The notes: a model not told the origin generated them from the letters alone. DNA of 64,000 nt from Conexibacter sp. S30A1 (GCF_023330665.1 NZ_CP097127.1:124001-188000); one strand, 5' to 3'. Shown: positions 46,696 through 56,015, numbered from the stretch's first letter. Made by a program: numbers and translations.

Positions 46696-47094
46696 GTCGG
46701 CTAGCACGGCGGTGCACTGCGGGCAGCGCCGTGCCGCCGCCGGGATCGTCGAGGTGCACTCCGGGCAGGCCTTCACCGAGGTGTCCTCCGCGACAAAACG
46801 CTGCTTGAACCCCTCGTACGGCTTGACGACGAAGAAGAAGACGGCCGCCGCGACGCTCAGGAACGTGATCGCCGCATTGATGAAATCCCCGTAGGCGAAG
46901 TGGCTCGAGTTGATCGTGAACGACAGGTTGCCGAAGTTCGGGTCTCCGAAGATCAGGGCGATGATCGGTGTGATCAGGTCGGCCACCAGCGCCTTGACCA
47001 GCTCCGCGAACACCGTGCCGATCACAAACGCGACGGCCATAGCCACGAGATTGCCTTGCATGAGGAAGGCCTTGAACTCAGAAAGCGTCTTCAT
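46693..47094 (-). CDS. mscL: Large-conductance mechanosensitive channel with C-terminal zinc ribbon
   Basis: A 133-residue channel from ATG 47094. Residues 1-100 fit MscL: the N-terminal amphipathic helix and first membrane helix (FKAFLMQGNLVAMAVAFVIG), an extracellular loop, and a second helix (INAAITFLSVAAAVFFFVVK). The family's usual cytoplasmic helix bundle is replaced by a short zinc ribbon with CPEC and CPQC pairs. It opens on hypo-osmotic shock. It is inserted in reverse between rpmA and obg and shares a terminator with rpmA. Confidence 0.93.
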   Translation of the reverse strand: MKTLSEFKAFLMQGNLVAMAVAFVIGTVFAELVKALVADLITPIIALIFGDPNFGNLSFTINSSHFAYGDFINAAITFLSVAAAVFFFVVKPYEGFKQRFVAEDTSVKACPECTSTIPAAARRCPQCTAVLAD

Positions 47095-47142
47095 CGCCAC
47101 ACACTCCCGGTCTCGGTTGGCTGATGGCGCAGAGCTTATGAC

Positions 47143-48465
47143 ATGAAGGACAGGGCGCGTATCCACGTGCAGGCGGGCGGCGGCGGCGACGGCTGCATGA
47201 GCTTCCGACGCGAGGCGCACGTGCCCAAGGGCGGCCCCGACGGAGGTGACGGGGGCCGCGGCGGGGATGTCGTGCTCGTCTGCGACGACTCCTACCGGGA
47301 CCTGGAGCACTTCCGCCGCCAGCAGCACTTCAAAGCCAAGCGCGGCACGCATGGGCAGGGCGCACAGCGCCACGGGGCCGATGGCCCACAGCTTCAGGTG
47401 CCCGTGCCGCCCGGCACGGAGGTTCTGCGGGAAGCGGACGGAACCCGCTACGACCTGGTGCGCCCCGGCCAGCGCGCGCTGGTCGCCCGTGGCGGCGAGG
47501 GCGGGCGCGGCAACCGGCACTTCACGAGCTCCACGCGCCAGGCGCCGCGTTTTGCCGAGCGCGGCCTGCCTGGGGAGGAGGGCTGGTTGACGCTTGCGCT
47601 CAAGCTGCTCGCGGATGTGGGGCTGGTAGGCGTCCCCAACGCCGGCAAGTCGTCGCTGATCGCGCGTCTCACGCGGGCCACGCCCAAGGTCGCAGCCTAT
47701 CCGTTCACGACGCTTGAGCCGGTGCTCGGCACGCTGCACCACGATGACCGCCAGCTGGTGATCGCCGACATCCCCGGCCTGATCGAGGGCGCGTCCACCG
47801 GCGTCGGGCTGGGGCACGAGTTCCTGGCGCACATCGAGCGCACGCGTCTGCTCGTGCACGTGCTCGACCTCGCGCCGCTCGACGGGTCAGACCCAGACGA
47901 GAACTATGCGACGGTGGAGCGCGAGCTCGAGCTGTATCAGGCACGGTTGGCGACGCTGCCGCGGATCCTGGCGCTCTCCAAGGCCGATCTGGTCACGCCG
48001 GAGCAGGGTGCCAAGGCGCGCGCACGCTGGCAGGTCCGGCTCGGCGCGCAGGTGCCGGTGATCCTCACCTCGGCCGCCAGCCGCCTGGGGCTCGACGAGC
48101 TCGCGGTCGAGCTGCTGCGCCGCGTGCCGCTGCAGGACGCCGGGCTGAGCGCCGCTGACGACGGCGGTGGCCAGCGGGCCACCGCCGGAGCGCCGAGCGC
48201 CGAGACGCTCGCCGAGCACCGTGTGTTCAGGCCCGCGCCGGCCGGCGGCTTTCGCGTCGAGCGCGACGAGGCCGGTGGCTTCCGCGTGGTCGGCGCCGAG
48301 GTCGAGTCCATGGTGGCACGATTCGACCTCGACAACGAGGACGCGCTCGCCTACCTGGAACGGCGGCTGCGAGGGCTCGGGGTGATCCGGGCGCTCGAGG
48401 CGGCCGGGTTCGAGGCCGGCGACGATGTGGAGATCGCCGGGGTCAGCTTCGATCTGGAGCCGTAA
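47143..48465 (+). CDS. obg: GTPase Obg/CgtA
   Basis: A 440-residue ribosome-assembly GTPase. The glycine-rich Obg domain (VQAGGGGDGCMSFRREAHVP, then GGPDGGDGGRGGDVVL) starts the protein. The G1 motif is GVPNAGKSS, G3 is DIPGLIEGA, and G4 is LSKADL. The C-terminal OCT domain (after about residue 365) is typical of actinobacterial forms. It links ribosome maturation with stress and growth. The canonical rplU-rpmA-obg order is interrupted only by the reversed mscL. Confidence 0.96.
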   Translation: MKDRARIHVQAGGGGDGCMSFRREAHVPKGGPDGGDGGRGGDVVLVCDDSYRDLEHFRRQQHFKAKRGTHGQGAQRHGADGPQLQVPVPPGTEVLREADGTRYDLVRPGQRALVARGGEGGRGNRHFTSSTRQAPRFAERGLPGEEGWLTLALKLLADVGLVGVPNAGKSSLIARLTRATPKVAAYPFTTLEPVLGTLHHDDRQLVIADIPGLIEGASTGVGLGHEFLAHIERTRLLVHVLDLAPLDGSDPDENYATVERELELYQARLATLPRILALSKADLVTPEQGAKARARWQVRLGAQVPVILTSAASRLGLDELAVELLRRVPLQDAGLSAADDGGGQRATAGAPSAETLAEHRVFRPAPAGGFRVERDEAGGFRVVGAEVESMVARFDLDNEDALAYLERRLRGLGVIRALEAAGFEAGDDVEIAGVSFDLEP

Positions 48466-48474
48466 CCTGACGCC

Positions 48475-49572
48475 ATGGGAGCGGTCGTGATCAAGCTTGG
48501 CTCGAGCGTCGTGGCAGACGACGAGGGCAGCGTGCGCGAGCAGGTGCTCGGGCGGATCTGCGACGACGTGGCGGCGCTGCACGCCGACGGGATCGCACCG
48601 GTGATCGTCACCAGCGGCGCGATCGCTCGGGGGCTCTCGGTGATGCAGATACCCCCGGCGCGGCGCCCCCGGGCGATCGATGAGCTGCAGGCTGCCAGTG
48701 CGATCGGCCAGGGCAAGCTCTACCGTGTCTATGACGAGCTGTTGGCGGCCCGCGGGCTGCGCAGCGCCCAGGTGCTGCTGACCTTCTTCGACCTCCACGC
48801 ACGGACCCACTACCTGAACGTGCGCCACACGCTGAGCAAGCTGCTCGACTGGCGCGTGGTGCCGGTGATCAACGAGAACGACACGACCACCACCGACGAG
48901 ATCTCCTTCGGCGACAACGACTTTCTGGCCGCGCAGGTGGCGATCCTCGTGGGGGCCGAGCGGCTGCTGCTGTTGACCAACACCGACGGCGTGTTCACGG
49001 CCGACCCACGCAGCGACCCGCAGGCGCGGGTGGTGGAGAGGATCGAGCGGCTCGACCAGCTCGAGGCGCTACAGATCACGCAGGCGACATCGACGCTCGG
49101 GTCGGGCGGCATGAGGTCGAAGGTCGTGGCCGCGGAGATGGCCAGTGCCGCCGGGATCCCGACCGTGATCGCCAACGGGCGCCGTCCCGGCGCGGTGGCC
49201 GCGGCCGCGCGCGGGGAGCGGCTCGGCACCACGTTTGCGGCGCGCGAGGAGCGCGTGCCGAGCTTCAAGCTCTGGCTGAAGTACGCCAAGCCCGCGCGCG
49301 GCACCGTCGACGTCGACGCCGGCGCCGGGCGGGCGCTGCGGGAGGGGGGACGCAGCCTGCTGCCGGTTGGCGTCGTCGCGGTCAACGGCGAGTTCGAGGC
49401 CGGTGATGCCGTGGAGGTCAGCTGTGCGGGAGAGCTCATCGGCAAGGGCATCAGCAACTACGCTGCCGCCGAGCTCGAGCGTGTGCGGGGGCTCAAGTCC
49501 GCGGCGGTGCGCGAGCTGATGCCCACGGCCAGCGACGAGGTGGTCCATCGCGACCACTTCGTGCTCGCGTAG
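48475..49572 (+). CDS. proB: Glutamate 5-kinase
   Basis: A 365-residue enzyme that phosphorylates glutamate for proline synthesis. The start AVVIKLGSSVVAD carries the kinase Lys. The NENDTTTTDEISFGDNDFLA motif holds the substrate site. The C-terminal PUA domain (after about 275) includes GVVAVNGEFEAGDAVEVSCAG. It lies 10 bp after obg and 16 bp before proA. Confidence 0.95.
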   Translation: MGAVVIKLGSSVVADDEGSVREQVLGRICDDVAALHADGIAPVIVTSGAIARGLSVMQIPPARRPRAIDELQAASAIGQGKLYRVYDELLAARGLRSAQVLLTFFDLHARTHYLNVRHTLSKLLDWRVVPVINENDTTTTDEISFGDNDFLAAQVAILVGAERLLLLTNTDGVFTADPRSDPQARVVERIERLDQLEALQITQATSTLGSGGMRSKVVAAEMASAAGIPTVIANGRRPGAVAAAARGERLGTTFAAREERVPSFKLWLKYAKPARGTVDVDAGAGRALREGGRSLLPVGVVAVNGEFEAGDAVEVSCAGELIGKGISNYAAAELERVRGLKSAAVRELMPTASDEVVHRDHFVLA

Positions 49573-49587
49573 TCTTAGCCTCAGATC

Positions 49588-50859
49588 ATGTCCACGCTCA
49601 CCGCGCAAGCATCCGTAGCGGAACGCTGTTTCCGTGCCAAGCAGGCCTCGCGCACGCTGGCGAGCCTCAGCGCTGCCGTCAAGAACTCGGCGCTCGAGGC
49701 GATCGCCACCGCGCTTAAAGAGCGCGAGCCGGAGATCCTCGCCGCCAATGCGCGCGACCTGGACGCCGGACGCCAGGCCGGTCTCGACGCCGCCCTGGTC
49801 GACCGCCTGGCGCTGGATCCCCGTCGCATCGCGAGGATCGCCGAGGGTACGCGCCGGATCGCCGCGTTGCCCGACCCCGTCGGTGAGGTGATCGACGGCT
49901 TCCGGCTGCCCAACGGCCTGGACGTGCGCAAGGTGCGGGTCCCGCTGGGCGTCGTGGCGGTCGTCTACGAGGCGCGGCCGAACGTCACGATCGACGCTGC
50001 CGCGCTGTGCCTGAAGTCCGGCAATGCGGTGCTGTTGCGCGGCTCGCGCACGGCGGCGCACTCCAACGCGGTGCTCGCGGCGATCGCCGCGCAGGCCGTT
50101 GCGGAGGCGGGCCTGCCGTCGGACGCAGTCACGCTCATCGCGGGCGGCGGTCGCGAGCAGCTGGTCGAGCTGGCGACGCAGAGCGCGACCGTGGACCTGA
50201 TCATTCCGCGGGGCGGCGAGGGTCTGAAGGCTGCGCTCAAGGGCGTGGCGACCGTGCCGGTGATCTACGCCGCGTCCGGCAACTGCCATGTGTACGTCGA
50301 TCGTGCCGCCGACCTGGAGGCTGCGCAGGCGATCATCGTCAACGCCAAGGTCCAACGCCCCGGGGTCTGCAATGCGGCCGAGACACTGCTCGTGCACGCT
50401 GGCGTCGCGCCCGTCTTTCTGCCGCGAGCGTTGCACGCGCTGCACGACGCCGGGGTCACGCTGCACGGCGACGAGCGCACCCGTGCGCTGGTCCCGGAGC
50501 TCCCGATCCGGAGCGCCACCGAAAAGGACTGGGACACGGAGTACCTGGCGCTCGAGCTGGCCGTGGCCGTCGTGGACGACCTCACGGCTGCGATTGAGCA
50601 CGTCAACCGGCATGGCAGCGGCCACTCTGAGGCGATCGTCACCTCCGACACGGCTGCGGCGCGAGCCTTCGAGCTGCAGGTTGACGCGGCCTGTGTGTAT
50701 GTCAACGCCTCCACGCGCTTCACCGACGGCGGTGAGTTCGGCATGGGGGCTGAGATCGGCAACTCGACCCAGAAACTGCATGTGCGCGGCCCGATTGGCC
50801 TGCGCGAGCTGTGCACCTACAAGTACCTGGTCGAGGGCTCCGGTCACGTCCGTGAGTGA
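49588..50859 (+). CDS. proA: Gamma-glutamyl phosphate reductase
   Basis: A 423-residue ALDH-fold enzyme that reduces gamma-glutamyl phosphate to glutamate semialdehyde in proline synthesis. The signature VPLGVVAVVYEARPNVT marks the N-terminal domain. The cofactor loop includes PRGGEGLK, and the catalytic Cys is in RPGVCNAAETLL. It follows proB in the standard proBA order. Its final codons overlap the nadD GTG start by 8 bases. Confidence 0.96.
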   Translation: MSTLTAQASVAERCFRAKQASRTLASLSAAVKNSALEAIATALKEREPEILAANARDLDAGRQAGLDAALVDRLALDPRRIARIAEGTRRIAALPDPVGEVIDGFRLPNGLDVRKVRVPLGVVAVVYEARPNVTIDAAALCLKSGNAVLLRGSRTAAHSNAVLAAIAAQAVAEAGLPSDAVTLIAGGGREQLVELATQSATVDLIIPRGGEGLKAALKGVATVPVIYAASGNCHVYVDRAADLEAAQAIIVNAKVQRPGVCNAAETLLVHAGVAPVFLPRALHALHDAGVTLHGDERTRALVPELPIRSATEKDWDTEYLALELAVAVVDDLTAAIEHVNRHGSGHSEAIVTSDTAAARAFELQVDAACVYVNASTRFTDGGEFGMGAEIGNSTQKLHVRGPIGLRELCTYKYLVEGSGHVRE

Positions 50860-51490
50860 GCCGGCTGCGCAGGCCGTCAGCGAACGCGTCGGCATCCTTG
50901 GGGGAACCTTCAACCCGCCGCATCTGGGGCATCTGATCTTCGCTCAGGAGGCTCACGAGCAGCTCGGCCTGGCGCGCGTGATCGTGATGCCGGCCGGGCA
51001 GCCGCCACACAAGCCACTCAAGGAGGATCCGGGCGCGGCGCACAGGCTTGAGCTCTGCCGGCGCGCCGTGGCCGGCGACGCGCGCTTTGTCGTATCCGAG
51101 CTCGAGGTTGGCCGGGCCGGCCCGTCGTACACAGCCGATACCCTTGAGGCACTGAAAGCGCTGATGCCCGATAGCGAGCTGTTCCTGCTCGTCGGCGGCG
51201 ATGTCGCAGCCGGGTTGCCGACTTGGCGTGAGCCGCAGCGCGTGCTCGCCCACGCGAGGCTGGCCGTGGCCCAACGGCGGGGCACATCGCGCGCGGAGAT
51301 CGACCGGGCGCTCGCCGGCCTACCCGGTGCGGAGCGCTCGGTCTTCTTCCGGATGCCGCAGATCGAGATCTCATCGACGGACATCCGTCGGCGCGTCCAG
51401 CAGCACCGGCCGCTCACCTACCTCGTTCCGGAGGCCGTGGCCGAGTACATCGCACAACACCGTATCTATGGAGGTATCAACCCGACATGA
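50852..51490 (+). CDS. nadD: Nicotinate-nucleotide adenylyltransferase
   Basis: A 212-residue enzyme of NAD synthesis, from GTG 50852. The nucleotidyltransferase motif is GGTFNPPHLGHL (the HxGH histidines), and the C-terminal signature is EISSTDIRRR. It overlaps proA by 8 bases and rsfS by 4 bases (ATGA), so it is translationally linked to both. It transfers AMP from ATP to nicotinate mononucleotide. Confidence 0.95.
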   Translation: MSEPAAQAVSERVGILGGTFNPPHLGHLIFAQEAHEQLGLARVIVMPAGQPPHKPLKEDPGAAHRLELCRRAVAGDARFVVSELEVGRAGPSYTADTLEALKALMPDSELFLLVGGDVAAGLPTWREPQRVLAHARLAVAQRRGTSRAEIDRALAGLPGAERSVFFRMPQIEISSTDIRRRVQQHRPLTYLVPEAVAEYIAQHRIYGGINPT

Positions 51491-51843
51491 CGCCCGAAGA
51501 GCTCACCCTGGCAGCCGCCGAGCATGCGTCCGATGCCAAGGCGGAGGCGATCGTCGCGCTCGATCTGCGCGAGCTGTCCTCTGTGGCCGACTACTTCCTG
51601 ATCTGCAGCGGCCGCAGCGACCGGCAGGTCAGGGCGATCCACGAGCGAATCCAGCTCGGCGTCAAGCGCGCTCACGCGCTGGCGCCGACACGGGTGGACG
51701 GGGCGACTGCGGCCCAGTGGGTGCTGATGGACTACGGCGACGTGATCGTTCACATCTTCAGCCCGGAGATGCGCGAGTTCTACCGGCTCGAGCAGCTGTG
51801 GGGCGAAGCGCCGTCCAGAAGCTTCGATTTCGCGCCTGTTTGA
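51487..51843 (+). CDS. rsfS: Ribosomal silencing factor RsfS
   Basis: A 118-residue protein that binds L14 and blocks subunit joining when nutrients are low. The family signature LDLRELSSVADYFLICSGRS and WVLMDYGDVIVHIFSPEMRE are both present. The length (about 105-120) is normal. Its start overlaps the nadD stop, the conserved nadD-rsfS order. It is the end of the housekeeping block: the next gene is convergent, 19 bp away. Confidence 0.95.
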   Translation: MTPEELTLAAAEHASDAKAEAIVALDLRELSSVADYFLICSGRSDRQVRAIHERIQLGVKRAHALAPTRVDGATAAQWVLMDYGDVIVHIFSPEMREFYRLEQLWGEAPSRSFDFAPV

Positions 51844-51862
51844 GCCCGCGCTGGCGCGACCG

Positions 51863-53488
51863 TCAGAGCGCGCCCAGCAGCTTCGGCGCCACCTGCTTCT
51901 TGCGGCTCATGACCCCCGGCAGGTGCAGGCAGCCACCGTTGGGAGTGACCGCGAAGGCCTTGCTCGCCGCGGCGACCGCACCCGGCTCGCCGTCGACCAG
52001 CAGGTCGGTGCCGCTGTCCAGCACGTCGGTCACCATCAGCGCGTAGAGCGCCACCTGTTGGCCCGCGCGCTCGCGTGCCATCGCCCTGAGCAGCTCGCCC
52101 TCGCGCTCCAGCAGACCCTTGCCGACGACCTCAACCTGTGCGATCACGAACGGCGTGCCGCCGGTGGACTGGTAGGCCTTGGCGTCACGCCGGACAAGGT
52201 CCTCGGCGGCGATGCCCGCCACATCAGATGTCTCCTCGAACATCTGGCGGCCGAACGCACGGGCGTCCAGCTCGAGCACGCGCTCGAGGTGCTCGACCAC
52301 CGCTGCGTCGCGCTCGGTGGTGGTCGGCGAGGCGAGAATCACCGTGTCGGAGAGCACTGCGCAGAGCAGCAGCAGCGCCGCTGACCGGCTCGGCTCGACG
52401 CCACTGCGACGGAACCGCTCGACCACGAGGGTGGAGGTGGACCCGACCGGGTCGAACGTCGCTCGGACCGGAACCCTGGTCTCGATCGAGCCGATGTGGT
52501 GGTGGTCGAGGATCTCGACAATCTCCGCCTGGTCGATGCCGGGCACGCTCTGCGCCTGCTCGGCGTGGTCGACCAGGATCACGCGGCGGCGCAGGGGTGA
52601 GTCCAGGTCCGAGCGTGCGATCAGGCCGATCGGTCGGCCTTCAGCGTCGCAGACGAGCCCGGCGCCGTGACGTGAGTCCCTGATCTGCGCCGCGACCTCG
52701 CTGATCAGGTCGTCCACGGTGGCAAGCACCTGGTCGTGTTCGACCAACTCGTCACATGGCGCGGCGAGCGTGATCATGCGGGCGGCGAGGAAGCTGTCAA
52801 GCGGCGAGCTGATCACGGCCGTGTGCCGCGCCCGCGCGAGCTCAAGGATCTCCGGCGTGGGGCGGGCGCCGCCCGCAAGCACGAGCAGCGCCAGGTCGTG
52901 CTCCAATGCTCCGCGCTGGGCGCGCGGGCGGTCCCCGACCACCACGATCGCCGCTCCCGCGATCCCAGCCGCGCTCTCAACTGCGCTTGCATGGATCCAG
53001 ATGCGGCCGGTGAGCGGGCGGTCCTCGCCCGCCAGGAGCTCGCCGTCCAGCGCGTCGACCACGGCCTGCAAGCGGGTTTGCACGCGCACCTCCGAGCCGG
53101 CGTCCGACTCGCGCACGTAGCGGCGGGCGAGCGCGCGGGTCGAGACGATTCCGGCCAGAACGCCCGCCTCGTCGATGACGGGAACGAGGTCGTAGTCACT
53201 GCGGTCGAGCGCCAGACCCGCTTCGCGAACCGGATCATGGGCCTGCATCCGCGGAAACTCGGTTCGCATCAGATCCCCCGCGCGCAGCCTGATGTGCGGC
53301 AAAAGCTCAGGCTCTGAAAGCCCCGCGCGCTCGAGCGCCCAGCGCGTCTGCGGGTTGCACTCACCGAGTCGGACTGGGATGTAGACGGTCCCCGGATCGA
53401 GTGCCGATTTGAGCTCCGCGTAACCGATCGCAGCGCCGATCGAATCCGTGTCGGGGTTGCGGTGGCCGCACACGTAAACAGGTTGCAC
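51863..53488 (-). CDS. ppaC: CBS/DRTGG manganese-dependent inorganic pyrophosphatase
   Basis: A 541-residue family II pyrophosphatase. The N-terminal DHH catalytic motif is GHRNPDTDSIGAAIGYAEL. A first CBS half, a DRTGG-like domain (about 130-240) and a second CBS half interrupt it. EILDHHHIG is the DHH motif, and the C-terminal DHHA2 domain ends with MSRKKQVAP, the family's SRKKQ motif. CBS-PPases are regulated by adenine nucleotides. It hydrolyses diphosphate to drive biosynthesis. It stands alone, convergent with rsfS and divergent from the AIM24 gene. Confidence 0.9.
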   Translation of the reverse strand: MQPVYVCGHRNPDTDSIGAAIGYAELKSALDPGTVYIPVRLGECNPQTRWALERAGLSEPELLPHIRLRAGDLMRTEFPRMQAHDPVREAGLALDRSDYDLVPVIDEAGVLAGIVSTRALARRYVRESDAGSEVRVQTRLQAVVDALDGELLAGEDRPLTGRIWIHASAVESAAGIAGAAIVVVGDRPRAQRGALEHDLALLVLAGGARPTPEILELARARHTAVISSPLDSFLAARMITLAAPCDELVEHDQVLATVDDLISEVAAQIRDSRHGAGLVCDAEGRPIGLIARSDLDSPLRRRVILVDHAEQAQSVPGIDQAEIVEILDHHHIGSIETRVPVRATFDPVGSTSTLVVERFRRSGVEPSRSAALLLLCAVLSDTVILASPTTTERDAAVVEHLERVLELDARAFGRQMFEETSDVAGIAAEDLVRRDAKAYQSTGGTPFVIAQVEVVGKGLLEREGELLRAMARERAGQQVALYALMVTDVLDSGTDLLVDGEPGAVAAASKAFAVTPNGGCLHLPGVMSRKKQVAPKLLGAL

Positions 53489-53599
53489 CCGGCGATTATC
53501 TCGATATTGCAGCGAAGCCGCTCGTCAGGCGCTAGCGTGCGGCGCATCAGCGCCTTCGCCCGCAAGTGACGACGGCGGTAACCGACATCGGAGCCTCCA

Positions 53600-54370
53600 A
53601 TGCCCTCTGCACCGAAACTGCTGCCAACACAGATCCCCGAGGGAACCTCCAGCGGGATCAGATATAGGCTCGAGGGCGAGCTGGTGCCCGTTCTGCACCT
53701 TGCGCTGGACGGCAGCATGCCCGTCTACTTCGAGCACCACGTGCTGCTGTGGAAGTACCCGAACCTGCAGATCGGGCTGCACCCGTTGCGCAAGGGGCTC
53801 GTGCGCCGCGCCTTTGCGGGCATGCCGCTGCTGCTGCTTCAGGTTGAGTCCGGCGGTGAGGTCGCCTTCAGCCGTGATGCGCCTGGGCACGTCGTCGCGC
53901 TGCACCTACCGACGGGCGCCGGTCTACAGGTGCGCGAGCACCAGTTTCTGGCCGCCACCCAGAACGTCGAATACGACTACAGCCGCATGAAGGGCTTTGC
54001 CAACATGATGTACGGCGGCGGCTTCTTCATCGACCAGTTCATGTGCTCAAGCGGCGAGGGTGTTGTCTGGGTCCACGGCTACGGCAACGTGTTCGAGAAG
54101 ACGCTCGAGCCGGGCGAGTCGATTGACATCGAACCGGGCGGCTGGCTGTACTACGACCATTCGGTGTCGATGAGCCAGGAGGTCTACGGGTTCAAGACCG
54201 GCCTGCTCGGCGGCGGTGGCAACCTCGTCTTCAACCGCTTCACCGGCCCCGGCCGGGTCGGGCTGCAGAGCGCCTACTACCACCCGCCCGGAGCGGAAAC
54301 GGGCGCGGGCGGTGGTCAAGCGCAGGCGCCCGGTGTGGGTGGGCTGCTCGGCGGTCTGCTCGGGAACTGA
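53600..54370 (+). CDS. AIM24 family protein
   Basis: A 256-residue beta-rich protein of the AIM24/TerD-related class, with the typical core VFEKTLEPGESIDIEPGGW and a glycine-rich stretch (NMMYGGGFFIDQF). The C-terminal tail is low complexity (GGLLGGLLGN). In mitochondria AIM24 organises inner-membrane complexes. The bacterial role is unknown. Its TGA overlaps the next gene's ATG (TGATG), and the K+ channel gene follows, so a membrane or stress-linked role is plausible but only inferred. Confidence 0.85.
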   Translation: MPSAPKLLPTQIPEGTSSGIRYRLEGELVPVLHLALDGSMPVYFEHHVLLWKYPNLQIGLHPLRKGLVRRAFAGMPLLLLQVESGGEVAFSRDAPGHVVALHLPTGAGLQVREHQFLAATQNVEYDYSRMKGFANMMYGGGFFIDQFMCSSGEGVVWVHGYGNVFEKTLEPGESIDIEPGGWLYYDHSVSMSQEVYGFKTGLLGGGGNLVFNRFTGPGRVGLQSAYYHPPGAETGAGGGQAQAPGVGGLLGGLLGN

Positions 54371-55014
54371 TGGCGTTCGCGCCGGGACATCTCAAGCAGC
54401 ACCCGCTGCCTTCCGGGGTGGTGGGAGCGCTGTCCCTCGCCGGATACCAGCTGCTGGTTGATGTGGCGGGTGTGGGCGCCGGTCGTCTGGGCCCGCAGGC
54501 GTTCCTGCTCGTGGCCCCGGACCCGGAGGGAGCGGGCGTCGACGCGCTCACCCACATCTCGCTGCACCAGACCCGGCTGGGTGCGGAGCGCGAGGCGTTC
54601 GCCTACCAACAACTGGCCGCCCAGCTCGGCTACCTGCGGCTGTCCGGTTACAGGCTGGGACTCGAGCGCTCCGGTCTGCGCTCGCGGATCTCGCTGATCG
54701 ACCCGGCGAGCGGTGCGATCGCCATGACAGTCCCCGACAAGCACCCCGGTCGCCTGTTCGGTGGCGGCCGGGATGTGAGCTCGCTGCTGGCGCAGGCAAA
54801 GGCGCTGCCGTCGGCCGGACCGGCACCCGACCTCGGTCGGCCGGAGCTGCTGCATCAGACGCTTGTCGCGCTAGCGCTGGCGGATGAGGACACGAGCGGT
54901 GAGCAGGCTGTGGAGCTTGCCGATCGAGCGGTCGAGCTCTCGCGTGGCGATCCGACGCTCGATCCGGCAGCCGCGCTCGCCAAGGCACGCGAGGGCTCGC
55001 AGCTGGACGCCTGA
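54370..55014 (+). CDS. Hypothetical protein of the AIM24/K+ channel operon
   Basis: A 214-residue protein that I do not recognise. The N-terminal half (about 15-140) looks like a mixed beta domain: LAGYQLLVDVAGVGAG, RISLIDPASGAIAMTV. A helical Ala/Leu/Glu-rich C-terminal part follows (LLHQTLVALALADEDTSGEQ). It has no membrane segment and no signal peptide, so it is cytosolic. Its start overlaps the AIM24 stop by one base, and the K+ channel ATG follows 1 base after its stop, so all three are likely made from one message. Confidence 0.75.
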   Translation: MAFAPGHLKQHPLPSGVVGALSLAGYQLLVDVAGVGAGRLGPQAFLLVAPDPEGAGVDALTHISLHQTRLGAEREAFAYQQLAAQLGYLRLSGYRLGLERSGLRSRISLIDPASGAIAMTVPDKHPGRLFGGGRDVSSLLAQAKALPSAGPAPDLGRPELLHQTLVALALADEDTSGEQAVELADRAVELSRGDPTLDPAAALAKAREGSQLDA

Positions 55015-55015
55015 G

Positions 55016-55975
55016 ATGCCGCTGTTCCTGATCGCCGCAACGCTTGTGCACCGGGTCAACCGCTACCGGGTCGCGAGCCTGCTGGTCTTCGCCGGAGCCG
55101 TGCTCCTGATCGGCGCCGCGCTCTTCTCGGCGACCCAGCACGTGTCCTTCGGGATCGGGATCTACTGGGCGGTCACGACCGCCACGACCGTCGGCTACGG
55201 CGACGTCACGCCGCACAACACCATCGGCCGGATCATCGCAATCGCAGTGATGCTCGGCACAATCCCGGTGGTCGGGGCGGTCTTCGCGCTGGTTGCGGGG
55301 GCGTCGGCACTCAATCGCATCAGGAGGCTCATGGGCATGGACCGCATCCTGCCGCCAAACAACTACACGCTGATCTACGGCTCGCATCCGGTGCTCTCGC
55401 GGGTGCTGGCCGAGTTGACGCGCTCCGGTCAGCAGGTGGTGTACGTGGCCAGCGTCAGACCTCCGGATCTGGGCGACGACCACCATTTCATAGCGGGCGA
55501 CCCGACCGACGAGAACATCGTGCGGGCCAGCCACCCCGAGCGCGCCGACCGTGCGCTGATCGCCTGCGAGAGCGATGCTGACACGCTCGTGGTGGCGGTC
55601 ATCGTGCGCGCCCTGGCGCCCGAGTTGCAGGTGTATGCGCTGACCCAGTCACCCAGTGTCGCGCGGGCGCTCGACGATTTGGGTATCACGCACACGCTCG
55701 CGACCGATGAGCTGATTGGGCACACGCTCGCCAAGAGCCTCGAGGCGCCCCAGTCGGGCAACGTGCTGCTAGCGCTGGTCGAGAGCGACGCCTACCGGAT
55801 GGTCGAGACCGAGGTTGGCCCTGATCTGGCGGGCCAGCTGCTCTCGGCTGTGCGCGGTCGCACCGGCGGGCTGGTCCTCGGCGTCTACCAGAACGGGCAC
55901 ATCTCCCTGGGCGTCGCCAGCGACCCGGTGCTGGCGGCCGGTGATCGGCTGATTCAGGTGCAGCGCGCCAGCTGA
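55016..55975 (+). CDS. Two-TM potassium channel with RCK regulatory domain
   Basis: From ATG 55016 the protein has 319 residues. A first membrane helix (about 19-41), the pore loop with the intact filter TTVGYGD (near residues 59-65) and a second helix are followed by an RCK_N domain (YTLIYGSHPVLSRVLAELTR) and an RCK_C domain (about 240-318). This is the ordinary order for MthK-like channels, unlike the filterless RCK protein at 2494. The RCK_N nucleotide motif is degenerate (GSHPVLS). It is the third gene of the AIM24 operon. Confidence 0.9.
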   Translation: MPLFLIAATLVHRVNRYRVASLLVFAGAVLLIGAALFSATQHVSFGIGIYWAVTTATTVGYGDVTPHNTIGRIIAIAVMLGTIPVVGAVFALVAGASALNRIRRLMGMDRILPPNNYTLIYGSHPVLSRVLAELTRSGQQVVYVASVRPPDLGDDHHFIAGDPTDENIVRASHPERADRALIACESDADTLVVAVIVRALAPELQVYALTQSPSVARALDDLGITHTLATDELIGHTLAKSLEAPQSGNVLLALVESDAYRMVETEVGPDLAGQLLSAVRGRTGGLVLGVYQNGHISLGVASDPVLAAGDRLIQVQRAS

Positions 55976-56015
55976 GCGTCGCAGACGGCGGTCTGCCTGG
56001 ACGACACGGGTGGAG

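Noticed and set aside
47095..47859. N-terminal extension of mscL across obg
   Set aside because: The frame stays open upstream but the MscL domain begins exactly at ATG 47094, and obg on the other strand is complete.
49069..50913. A 614-codon antisense frame over proB and proA
   Set aside because: Both proline genes are intact and motif-complete, so this is a GC-driven shadow.
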